Source: Plasmodium malariae
Lineage: Eukaryota; Apicomplexa; Aconoidasida; Haemosporida; Plasmodiidae
Direction of reading: 5' to 3'
Assembly: GCF_900090045.1 (NCBI RefSeq)
Contig: NC_041779.1
Coordinates: forward strand, 1,761,001 to 1,825,000
Length of the DNA: 64,000 nucleotides
Within the stretch, counting starts at the first letter, position 1, and the number at the start of each line of letters is the position of its first letter. Under the pieces are notes generated by a model. The model worked only from the letters and a program-made list of their open reading frames with translations. It was not told the origin of the DNA and did no database searches. Shown piece after piece: positions 25,332-37,060 of this stretch. The translations under genes were made by a program, and so were the position numbers.

Positions 25332-27674
25332 ATAAATAATGAGTATTTTTTTTTTTTTAAAAGATCTCTTTAATATCATTATTATAATATCTGTAATACA
25401 TTTAAGGTTGTGCGTAGTAAACATAGTTATAATTGCTTATGCTTTATAAATTCACCCATATGTACAAGATATTTTTTATACAGAACAATAAAAAAATATG
25501 TTTCTAATTTTTTCTTAATTTTGAATGTTTTATTATTTTTATGTATGGACGTTAAAGTATATTCCATTTAAATTAACTAGTGTTGCCTAATAAATATATT
25601 TATGTATTTAAATATATTTAAAAAATATATATATTTGTATGTTAAAATTAATATATATAACACAAGAATTCATATAGTTTTATTCTAAGGTTTTGGAAAT
25701 TTATATATGTATTATATAAAATAGTACTTTTTATTTTTTCACTTGTTCTTGTCAAAAATGAATATATTTTCACTTTTTCGGAAAATGTATTATTAGATAT
25801 AAATTAGATATAAATGTGTCTTATTTTGTATCAAATGAAAAAAATTGAGATATTGTTTTACACTGATATGTATATATATTTTTTTTTTCTACTAAAGAAA
25901 AAAATTTTATTTTTTCTATAAAATATTTTTTAAGAGAATTATATTATTAGACATAATTATAGTAGAAATTCTTTTAATATACTTTTAATTTTTTTTTTGA
26001 ATTATGTAAAATTGGACTTATAATTATGTAATAAAAAATATATTCTTATTATGTATATATTACTTATAATTATTACGTAATCGATACTATAACTTTACAA
26101 TTAAATAAAAAGGTAAATATATTCTCCATTTTATTACTTTATTAACTATGATAATATTTCTATTGTGGAAAAATAAATTAAATATATAATATAATAAAAA
26201 TATATTAATAAACAAACTATATATTTTTGTTATTTTTTATGATATATAAATATATTAATTGATAAAATTATTTTAAAAATTTATAATAATACATATAGTT
26301 TTTTTTAAGCATCGTCAATATTTTCATGTTTATAATGCACATTTCTTAAATAGTAGCAAAAAGAAAATTTTTATTTTTTAATATATATTTCTTAAACAGA
26401 AATTTAGGTTTAGAGTTAGGTTTTTTCTTATTCTTATGGAATATTCAGTATTTATTACTGTAATTTTAGAATTGTTTGTGATTGTATGTTCTTCTTTATT
26501 AATTTTGTGTATTATAGTACTGTTTCAATAAATAATAGTATATATACTTTAATCGTTGTATTGTTACGCTTATATAATGGTTAATTTAAAAGTACTTTAT
26601 TAAAATAACATAAATATTTATAATATAATGAGATTATTAGTAAAAAAAATAAGAATTCTTATTAATATATAATTTGAGAGAGAACTTAATGTACCAGGTT
26701 TATTCTTGTTATAAAAACTTTAATGGAAGAATTTCAGTTTACATTATTTATTTTATTACTATTTTCTTTTTTTTTATACTTTTCCTAAATTAGTATACTT
26801 AATCTAAAAAACATTTTTGTAAAAGAATTTAAAAACATTTTACCTAAAAATATTCATATGAATTAAATTCGATTAAAAATTATAATTATCAAAAATGATT
26901 GCACAAAAATAAAAAATTAAAAGCTAATTACACTAAAAAATATGGATTGCTTTATAGATTTTGATGTATTATATAAATTTGAATTATTAAATATATTATA
27001 TTCCATTTTATAACGAAAATATTATAATAAACATTTGACGAAATTCTGTACAAATTTTTACGTTTTACGTTTATCATTACTATTATTATATTATTTTAAT
27101 AATTAACATTTTATTATATATTAACGGTTTTTCCAAAAAATAATATTTATATTATTATCATTATTAATATAAATACATCGTTGATATTAATTATAATTTC
27201 CTTAATATATTACAAAATATTATATGTATTCTCTACATAGTGTATACATTTTTCAAAGTATATATTCTATATTCTAGCATTACTCAATATTTACAAATAT
27301 TAAGAATATATGTTTTATTAATTTTTAAAAACTATTAATAAAAAATATTATTTTACTGTTATACTACAATAATGTGTATATTCTGTATATTCATTAAACA
27401 ATGAAAATTATTTTATTTAAATGATATTAGTTTTATAAAAATAAAATTAATACAATAATTTTATAATATGTCTTAAAAGTTACTTTTCTTGGTGTCTGAT
27501 GTAAAGAGTATTATAAGTGTATAGATTTTATTGATTCTATACTAGAAAAAAAAAAAAACAAATAATAATAAAAAAAAAAAATTAAAAATTATAGTGAGCT
27601 TTAACATTTATAAATATTTTATTATTGTTAATTTAGTCTTTACTGAATATATTACACTATTAAAGAAATACATC
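25332..27674. other. AT-rich spacer between fam-m and fam-l
   Basis: Counterpart of 6922-9453, with similar 3'-flank words such as AATTGCTTATGCTTTATAAAT near 25430 and GTTAAAATTAATATATAAC near 25651. No gene is supportable. Confidence 0.5.
27222..27300 (+). promoter_or_regulatory. fam-gene upstream element, copy 6
   Basis: TATTCTCTACATAG, then TATATTCTATATTCTAGC and CTCAATATTTACAAATATT, lie about 450 bp before the mutated start at 27675. The element has outlived the coding sequence. Confidence 0.4.
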
Positions 27675-28660
27675 CTGGAACAAAAAATTAGGTTACTTTT
27701 AATTATTAAAATTTCTGCGTTTATACTTTTATCATGGATACACTGTTTTGAGAATGATAAGGTACAATAATATTATTTGAAAATATTTGATTTATTAATA
27801 TTTTTAGTGTTTTATTTTTATTAATAATTTATTGTAGGAGGAAATTTTTTTTCATTAAATAACAAATATTTACATTATATTTTCGGAGTATGTTTAACGA
27901 ATATTTGAGTAAGAACTTCAAATTTGATAGAAAAATAGGCAGAAGTGATTGTAAGTTACTGTAGAAATATAAAAAAAATCAGGATTCAAGTATTGTTGTA
28001 TTAAGAGAAAAGATACCATATAATATAAAGAAAGAAAAAAATAATATATGTAATAACGATAAAAGAGATAAAAGAAGGAAGAAAAAATCGAAAGAAAGTT
28101 CATTAAATAAAGCAGGAAGTCATAGAGAAGATAAGAAAAATACTTTGTGTATTTTTAAAACAAAAAAGTGTTGCCATTTAGAAAAAAAAATATTTAAAGA
28201 ACTTGATCATGTGAATTTTATTAAAAACAACAGGATAATTAGTGATAAATTGTATAAAAAAATAATGAGTAAAAAATACGGGATACGACTATCCCTACCT
28301 ATATTATTGTTTCTGTTATTATTGATATCACTTATATTAGATTTATTCGTGGGTTATGGTTTTATAAATTGCTTGAGCGCGTTATTGAATACATATGGTA
28401 GAGATTTTTGGAGTGCGTTAGGAGGAAAATTGAATTATATTTTACGGAATCATTGGTCTGAAATATTAAGACCATCTTTCGAATTGTCAATATGGAAAAA
28501 TAGCAAATGGGAATCGGAAATCCATGTATCGTGTAATTTATTTGGTTTTATAATATATTTCGTACCTTTTATTATATTAGGTATTACATTTATGTCCGGT
28601 CTTATTTACTACCATAAAAAAGTAAAAAAAATTGAAAAAATTAAGTTTAGGAAAAGGTAA
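27675..28660 (+). pseudogene. fam-l: fam-l pseudogene: lost start, lost acceptor, nonsense codon
   Basis: The homologous start codon is CTG (27675-27677) instead of ATG, with no upstream ATG in frame. Exon 1 is otherwise normal (E-Q-K-I-R, S-W-I-H-C-F) and ends at 27761 before GTACAA. The acceptor reads TTTTCGG before AGT-ATG-TTT (27887), so the AG is lost. Exon 2 then has TAG at 27962-27964, exactly where sister genes read the residues after R-L-L. The rest is open and recognisable: K-K-I-F-K-E-L-D, two membrane segments, and the tail YYHKKVKKIEKIKFRKR. Three independent lesions make this a clear pseudogene. A truncated product starting from an internal codon would lack signal and export motifs. 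It is the counterpart of the intact gene at 9.5 kb. Confidence 0.9.
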
Positions 28661-30430
28661 AATGAACATCATGATATGTGCTTTTTTTTTTGTGGTAATT
28701 CTTTAACACGAAGTAATATCTGTAATAGCATAAATGATTAAACTAGAAAGTAAAAATATAATTACTTAAATTTTTTCTATACGAATATATATACGTTGTC
28801 TTCCCTATAGACAACATTAAATTGAGTCTTCAATTTTTTAATAAATTTGAATGTTTTAATACTTTTCAGTTTATATTATAATGTATTTTTTCAACTTAAA
28901 TATATTTGTCTTATCATTTGTACATTTTATATTTAAATATATTTCTACAAAAAAACAATATATTTGGGCATTGAAATTAATATATAATCAAGGAATTCAT
29001 ATAATTTTACAGAATTATTTTAATAATTGTATTTTAAATAAAATATTCTTCTTACTATTACAGATATTATAATAGTCTAATATTGTTAGTTTTTCACGTT
29101 ATTAAGAACATGGGCTATTAGTTTTAAATTAGCAATAAACGTGTAAATTTTCGTATTTAATGAAAGAAAAAGAAAATATTTGTTATATTGATATAATATA
29201 TATATATTTTTTTATTAAAATGAAATCTTAATATTCATTCTATAAAATATTTTTTATGAGAAATATGTTATAAGAAATTATAACTGTAAATACTATTTTA
29301 ATGAACTTATATATTTTTTTGGATAATATACATTTGTAGTTATATATATATGAAAAACATATATTCTTATTAAATATCTATTATTTATAAAACTTTGCCA
29401 AATTATAGATTCGTTATCTCTACAATTAAAATAAAGATTTATAGTTATTTATTATTAAACTTAATTTTGATGTTAATTACATTTTGGTAAGACTAATTTA
29501 ATATACATTATAATGAAAATTTATAAATAAATTGTATATATTTTTTTTATTCTTCACATTATTAAAATATTAAATAAATTAATTAAATATTAATATATGG
29601 TACAAATAAATTGTTCATTTATAGTTTTTATAATTCTAAATATATAAATAGAAGCATATGTCTGTAAGAAACTGAAATATCATTAATAATATTAAAAAAG
29701 TACATATTTTTTGTATTAAAATGTAATAATGTGTACTTATTTTTATATATTTTTTTTATATTTTTAATGAGTAAGAGTATATATAAGAGTTAATATGATA
29801 TTATAGATGTATACGAATATATATTTTTTAAAATGACAATAAACATTACATTTATAAAACTCATTTTTTAAAAAATATGAAATTAAAAAAGGGTATTATT
29901 TTTTTTTAGACAATTCATATTTATGCAATATTTTTTACTGGTTACATAGGTTGTAATTAGTTGTATCTAAGAATTACTATATTTTTTATACAATGTTTAA
30001 TTAAATAAATATAATGTATATGATTTTGAATATGAATATTTTCCTAGTAATGTTCAAGAATAAATTTAAATTATTAAATTTGTATCATTATAGGTTCAAA
30101 TTAAAATTATAATATTAATATATGTTTCATTTATCACATTAATATACAATTAAAATGTTATTTTTTGTTAATGAAATAATATAAGTATATATATTTCTTT
30201 GCAAAAATACACTAAAGAGATATAGAATATGAAAATAATGCATACGAACAATTCTATATGATGAAATGGAAGAGATTGATAATAAGAATTATAATAAAAA
30301 AAAAGTGTATATGTATTTTTGTTTTTTATTGTTAAATGCTAATGAATTTTATTAAAATATATTCTTCTCTGCATATAATATACTTATGTAAAATGATTTA
30401 AAATATTTTTTTTTTTTATGTAGACAGAAT
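28661..30430. other. 3' flank of the fam-l pseudogene, duplicated from 10.5-12.2 kb
   Basis: Aligns by eye with 10462-12199. No gene. Its right edge, a T tract near 30406-30419 followed by TAGACAGAATATC, is where the first copy carries the additional 3.3-kb block. Confidence 0.55.
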
Positions 30431-32554
30431 ATCAAATAAATGTAAACTTATTTGTAATATAAAAGGATTCAAAATGTTTTTAAAAAATAAATTAATTAGA
30501 ATAAATAAATATCAGAGTGAAGCTTGAGTAGAATTAAATACATGTAGATATAAATAATAATGGTCCCCATTTTAGAGAATATTTTATCATATATATGTTT
30601 GTGTATACATAATAGAATATATAGTACTACTATTGTAGAAGTGCTACTTAATCAAACAATAAGAAAATAATAATTTCATGGAAGATATTTATAATCTAAA
30701 TTAATTTATTTTTATATAAAATACTGAAATTAAAAGAGTTATATAATCCATTATTTTTGTAGCATTAATAACATCTCTAATTAGGCTAAATATAATTTAT
30801 TAATATAAAAGGAATATCTATAAGAAATATTTATTACAAGTGACAATATATTTACAGGGGTCAACAAGTATTAAGATATAAATATATATATATGAATTAA
30901 TAAATATACATATATATTATAAATATATATATTTATTAATACTAATTTATGGTGAATACATGTATTTAGGGACTAAATAAATATTTCAAAAAAAATAGAA
31001 ATTATATATAGATGATTCATTAATTTTTCTGATTATACATAATTAACTATTTTAAATAAACGTGAATATTTTTAGTAAATATATAGTGCATAATACGAAT
31101 TAGAAAAAACAAAATGCTCCAAAAAATTACAATATCGATTGATTACATGAAATGTTAGAAAAAAATTAATAAAAAGAAGATAATACGTTTATATAATTTT
31201 TAACATTTTGTATTCGTAATTATAGGTAGTATTAGTTATTGCTATGAACCCTAATAGTTATTTATATAAACAGAAAATTTTTTAATTTTAACAAAATATT
31301 TGACGTTGATATAAAGGAAACATTTAAAGAATTCAAACCCACAATCTTTTTTAACTATGTTTATAGCTCTGTATATAATATATGCATATGGAAACTTGCA
31401 ATAAAATTATAATTATCTTAATTTTGTGTAATACTATAAGTAATATATATTATATAGGAAAAAAAACAATTTAAAGTTTCATTATATTCATTATTAATTA
31501 TTTTTAAAAAATTAATTTTATTTTTATAATTTATTTTTAATTATCTTACTAAAAATTTATTTTCACTGCAGTTCCTCTTACTATGGTACTCTCTTTTTTA
31601 AATATTATTATTCTTATAATATGTAATAAATATGATAATTTTTCTTATGAAAAAAAAACAAAATGGAAAATAAATTACCTATACACTAAATCTGCTTAGT
31701 TTTTTTCTGGTTATAATAAATAAAATGAATTATTATAAATTATATAAAATTTATTGTATTCCGTTCATAATAATAAGTACATATATATAAATGAGTTAAT
31801 GTAAATGGTAAATTTTAAAAGATTAAAATTTTGTAGGTAAATTAATTGCTAAAATGTGATTATGAAATTATTTGTATATGAATATTCTACATGCTGTAGG
31901 TATATGACGAGTGTTAGATTATAAATTGTACTTAAAACATTTTTTTTCTTTTTTATTTAATTTTTTTTATTGTATGAACATTATAAGATACACTATAATT
32001 AACGTTCTTCAACTTTTAAATTATGTTTTTATGGTATAATATGTAGAAATAGCAAATCTTATTATCAGGAAGCTTAGAAAAAAATTAATAACTATTATTC
32101 CTAATTTATGCTAATGTATCTGTTTTCACAGAAACTAATTTTTCTATTCTAATTGTAAAATAAAATATTTATTCACTAAAAGATCCTTTTTATTTTATTT
32201 TCGTAATGGAAAATATATACAACAAGATTTTAGAATTGTTCTGTTATATTGTTATAATTTATATATATATGGGAATTCATTAATAAATTAGTTTCTCCAA
32301 TAACTATTTTATTTTATGTTGCCCTTGTTCTAAATAGTTTTATTGAACGTATTTACTAAAACATTTTTAAAATTAACTTTTTATTTTGACGAACCTAATA
32401 TATGTATTTTATTTATGAATCATAGTATTTTTCTAAAACGTATAATAATGTAAAATATAAACTACATTAGTTCTATTTTTCTAAGAATATCTTGTAATAA
32501 TATAGACTTTTGTACACAGAAATATAAATATTATAAAATTAATCTATACCACCT
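30431..32554. other. Duplicated non-coding block (partner at 15.5-18.3 kb)
   Basis: Shares the ordered landmarks listed for 15501-18317, beginning with AATTAGAATAAATAAAT at about 30495. No coding region is supportable. Confidence 0.6.
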
Positions 32555-33270
32555 CGAAAAGAAAAATTAAATATATAATATAAAACTCCTTTATATATGC
32601 TTTTTATTTGGATATGTTATTATTACAACGATGCAGTATTATAGAATTGAATAAAATTCTCTTTCTATTTTAACTCATGTTATATATATATATATGATAA
32701 CAAAAAAGTTCTACTTAATGCTTAAATAAATTTATCAAATTATGAATATTAAAAATATATTCTTTTATTTGTAAACTATATGTAATTAACATTTAGATAA
32801 TAAAAACAGTGAAGATGAAACATTCAATTCAAGAACAAGTATATTATTACTAGAAAATTCTATCGAAACAAAAATTGTGGCTTTTAAAAATGTTAAAAAA
32901 TGAGAGATAGGATCATTAAAAAAATTAATACGTTAATTGAGAATGAGAGTATAACAGGAAAAGTTAATCGTCAAATAAATATAATTCAAGTGCTGAATCA
33001 AAAAGATTTAGTCCAGAAGTACCCTTCTGTCATATATAAATCTTTTCAGAAGTAGAATATTTTTTAAAAAATCACTCCATAAGGAATTTATTCCTTTATA
33101 TATAATACGGAAAATGTAGCTGTTCTACTTGGAAAAAAATTTTAATATATGTAGCTTGTAGAAGAACCTTTTTAACATTTTTTGCACCAGTAAATCTTTT
33201 GATAATAAGAATTTTATTACTTTTATTCATAGAAATCTATGATAAATTTACATGTTTTTCGTTATTCTAG
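32555..33270 (+). pseudogene. Decayed exported-protein gene (copy C, best preserved)
   Basis: A signal-peptide-like exon (about 32555-32635) reads E-K-K-I-K-Y-I-I-K with frameshifts, then L-F-I-W-I-C-Y-Y-Y-N-D-A before GTATTA. The start is ruined. Exon 2 after ATTTAG (32797) reads N-S-E-D-E-T-F-N-S-R-T-S-I-L-L-L-E-N-S. A single-base change from AGA would make S-I-L-L-L-E into R-L-L-L-E, a standard PEXEL. Stops and shifts follow. Readable patches include S-A-E-S-K-R-F-S-P-E-V-P-F-C-H-I-Y-K and, at the end, a hydrophobic stretch (I-R-I-L-L-L-L-F-I-E-I) with a stop at 33268-33270. The exon layout matches a secreted, exported Plasmodium protein. The family is unassigned. Confidence 0.5.
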
Positions 33271-36041
33271 TTATATTAGGTATTTATATGGTTATTCGTG
33301 TATTGGTTAAACTCTTATTATACGCATTTGAAGTTAAAGGAATTTTAATTAAAGCTTATGTGTAAAAGTATTGCTGTAAGGGAAAATGTTTATCTTGCAA
33401 ATAAAAAAAGTATATAATATTTTGTATAATATAATGTTTTCAAATATTTTCTTATTAGATCCATGTAGATTTTATCTAGGTAAAGATATAATATACGCAT
33501 ATATATTTATAAATAAGGATAAAAATATATGTACTAAATATTTATAAAAGTAGATGTTTTTATATATTTTTTCCTATTGTGATGTAATATTTTGAATTTA
33601 TTAACTTGACTTAACATTATATATATGTATCTAATATTGTGTTTAATAAAACTGAGAAGTTGATATTTCTTAGTATTCATAGCAATATGAGTTCTTTATA
33701 GGAAGAAAATATGTGTATATATGTTTAATCTAAATTTTTATAATAAGAATTTAGTATTCATTAAATTTAATATATATAGTAACATTCAATATGTCACTCG
33801 AGCTAGTGAGGTAGTTTATATATTTAACAATCATATATTTTCTTTTTTCTATTTTAAGAATTTAAGTATATTAAAAATTTTTCAAAGTAACATATTGTAT
33901 ATTAGTTTTAATTTACATGTTTCAATTTACTCTTCATTTAATAAAACTAAAAGTTTGTGTTTTATTTAATTAACATGTATTTCTTATTTAAATATACATA
34001 TAATAGATAATTTATGTAAAGGAACTTGAGAAATATATATTTTAAAACTTAATATAAGAATGTGTTTATTAAATTTTTATATATTTATCCTATTTGTGAT
34101 ATTGTCAAAATACACAAATATTATTTTGATTTTAAGAACAAATTATTAATAGAACTTTATTTATTTTAAAATTTATAATACTTTATAATTAATTGAATTA
34201 TGATACTTTTGTCCTATTATTTTTGAATTTAATTAGTTGTTGAAATTAAATCTCATAAAAATTATCTAAATTTCTATAATAAAAAAAATGTGCATAAAAA
34301 AACAATGTATATTTTTTTTGAAAATACATTAGGAGATTATATTTTTGTATCTTTGTTAATTTGGCGTTATATTATGACAATAAAAAAATGATTGTTTTGG
34401 TTGAGTCTTAAAGAATTAATGCATAATAAATGTTATTAATATATTTTCAATGAAATTCATTTAACAATTAAATAATATATATTTAACTTTAAAAGTTAAA
34501 TATATATCTTTCCATAACAAAAGTACATATGAATAAAAATTATGCATTTGTGTTACTTTTCATTTTTTGTCTATACATGCGATTTCCAAAGTAGTAATAT
34601 GACATTAAATACGTCTATAAGTGTAAAGAGTTTTTATTAATATCTTTAAATTTTTTCGAAATTTTTTTTCATCTTTATTTTAATTATATAATGTTAAATA
34701 AAAGTTAATCAGCATATATGTATAGGTCAACTCATATAAATGTTATATTGCTTTTATGAAAAATATAATTTCTTATGTCTTTTAATTTAATCATTAATCA
34801 ATAATGCGTATAAAACTATCAATTATAAATTTTATAATTTTTTAATAGGTTTTATTTAAGTGCCTTACAAGTGATTAAGTTTTATGTTTTTTTAAAATAC
34901 TATTTTTTAATTTACATTTGAACCGTCCAATTAAGATTAATATTTGTTTTTTAATCACAAGGCTTTTGCTTTTTAAAATATATTTATTAAATCATAAAGA
35001 ATACAAAGTGTTTGATTTTTATTGCATAAATATAGTTGCAAATAGAGGAATAGATATTAATATTTGGAAGGATGCACATAAGAATTTGATCAAATTCTAA
35101 TAAATTTTACAAAACAATTTTCATTTTTTTGTTTGTTCTTGTTTTTGCTATATTAATATTTCTTCTAAATATATATATTTAAGAAAAACAAAATATATTA
35201 TATAAATGAATTTAAAAAATAACATAAAGAATTATGATATAAAATCAAGCTAATAATTAGAATTTTAAAAAATTGCAGTACACGAATAAAAAATAATCCT
35301 GTATTTACCTTTAAAATGTAAAATGTTCATATGTTATGTAGGACATTGTTAATTTTTTTAAATATGTTATAATATATAAAAGAATGTATGGATTTAAAGA
35401 GTAAATAAAGTATGTATCAAACATTGAATGAAAACTTTTTACAAATTATTACTCTTTTAATTTATTCTTACTATTATAATATTGTTCGAACAATTATTAT
35501 TTTATATCAAATATATCCAATTTTTGGAATATATGATGTTTATGGAATTATAATAATACATATAGTAAAATAGTAAATTTGGTAACATCAGTAATTAATG
35601 CATCAATAATTATAACAATAGATTATATCTATATTCTCTATATTCTATACTGCAGATAAATTCAATATTTACAAATAGCAAAAAAAAAAAATATATTTTT
35701 TTTTTTTGAAGAGAATTAATAATAACATTTGTTCATTTACTATACAAGGTAACAAAATTATATATTCTAAATACGTATGAATTAAAATAAATTATAATTA
35801 TATTAAATAAATTAGATATTAGAGAATAAAATTAAAATATAAATTTTAAAATAATTTATAACATTTATTTTTTTCATTTTGTTTTATAAAATGTATTATT
35901 GATATTTTTGTTACATAATTTTTTTATGAGAACAGAATAATAAAAAATTAAAAAAATAGATGTAGTGTCACCATTAAATGTATATTACATGAATATAATT
36001 TTTTTTTAATTGAACATACTACAACATATAAATTTTATATA
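33271..36041. other. AT-rich spacer upstream of fam-l
   Basis: No credible gene. The longest frame (33721-33969) is low-complexity Phe/Ile/Asn without domain character. The fam upstream element lies at 35624-35680. Confidence 0.5.
35624..35680 (+). promoter_or_regulatory. fam-gene upstream element, copy 7
   Basis: ATATCTATATTCTCTATATTC, then TATAC, and TTCAATATTTACAAATAGC lie about 415 bp before the fam-l start at 36042. This copy is near consensus. Confidence 0.5.
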
Positions 36042-37060
36042 ATGGAAAAAAAATTTAAGTTACTCTTATTTATTAATATTGCTACGTTTATACCTTTAAC
36101 ATGGATATGCCATTTTAGCAATGAAAATGTATGATAATATTATCTAATGATATTTGCAAATATTTCTTTTTCTTGTGCTTTATATTTATTAATACTTTTT
36201 TTTAGCATAATATCATTGATTCTTTTTAATTATAAATATTTACTTTATTGTTTTAGAGGACATTTTATGGATCTTTGGGTGAAAACTATATAAATGACAA
36301 AAAATTAAATACAAAGAATTATCGATTATTAGCAAAATGTAAACATAATAAGGATTCATGTACTATGGGGTTAAAAGAATTGATATTAAATAATGATATA
36401 ACAGAAAGAAAAGGTATATCTTATAATGAAAACATATTTGCACAATTAAATAGACAATCAAATAGAAGTTTATCAAGGAATATAGAAAAGCACAAAAAAG
36501 ATAAGAAAAGTAATTCTCGTATATTTGAAACAGAACAATATTCCCGTTTCGAAAAAAAGATATTCAAAGAACTTGATTATGCTAACTTTCTTAAAAACAA
36601 CAGGGGGATTAGTAATAGGATTTACCAAAAAATAATCCGTAAAAAGTACGGATTTCGATTAAGTTTACCTATATTTTTTGTTTTGTTGTTATCAATTTTA
36701 CTTTTACTAGATTTATTCGTGGGTTATGGAATTATAAATGTTTTGTTTTATGTTTTGAAAAAAATCTCTACAGCAGTTGTGGCCAATTCTGCAAGCGGTC
36801 ATACTACTTTTGGTGAAATGTTGAAACCTTTACATGAATGGTTAAAAAATTCATCTTTTGGTTTATTCTTCAAAGGAACTGCTGAAATAACAAGTCGACA
36901 GAGTAAAAAAGTAACTAAGGATTTTTATATAACCGGTTTCTTTGGATTTCTGATATATTTCGTACCAATTTTTATAATAGGTGTCACGTGTATATTAGGG
37001 GTTTTTTACTACCATAAAAAGGTTAAAAAATATGAAAAAATTAAGTTTAGGAAAAGGTAA
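36042..37060 (+). CDS. fam-l: fam-l protein, two exons, intact
   Basis: Exon 1 (36042-36128) encodes M-E-K-K-F-K and a signal core ending T-W-I-C-H-F-S-N-E-N. The donor is AAT|GTATGA, the intron is 128 bp, and exon 2 (36257-37060) starts R-T-F-Y-G after TTTTAG. The product is 296 aa. The export-like motif R-L-L-A-K begins at residue 52. A charged linker leads to Y-S-R-F-E-K-K-I-F-K-E-L-D-Y (about 124-137). Membrane segments lie near 162-184 and 256-280, and the tail is YYHKKVKKYEKIKFRKR. The loop of about 70 residues between the membrane segments is Ser/Ala/Lys-rich and copy-specific. The first membrane segment ends in D-L-F-V-G-Y-G, which also occurs in the 28-kb pseudogene, indicating recent common ancestry of those two copies. 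Confidence 0.93.

Noticed and set aside
33721..33969. 82-codon + strand frame
   Set aside because: Low-complexity Phe/Ile/Asn translation in AT-rich spacer; expected by chance, with no relatives at equivalent positions.
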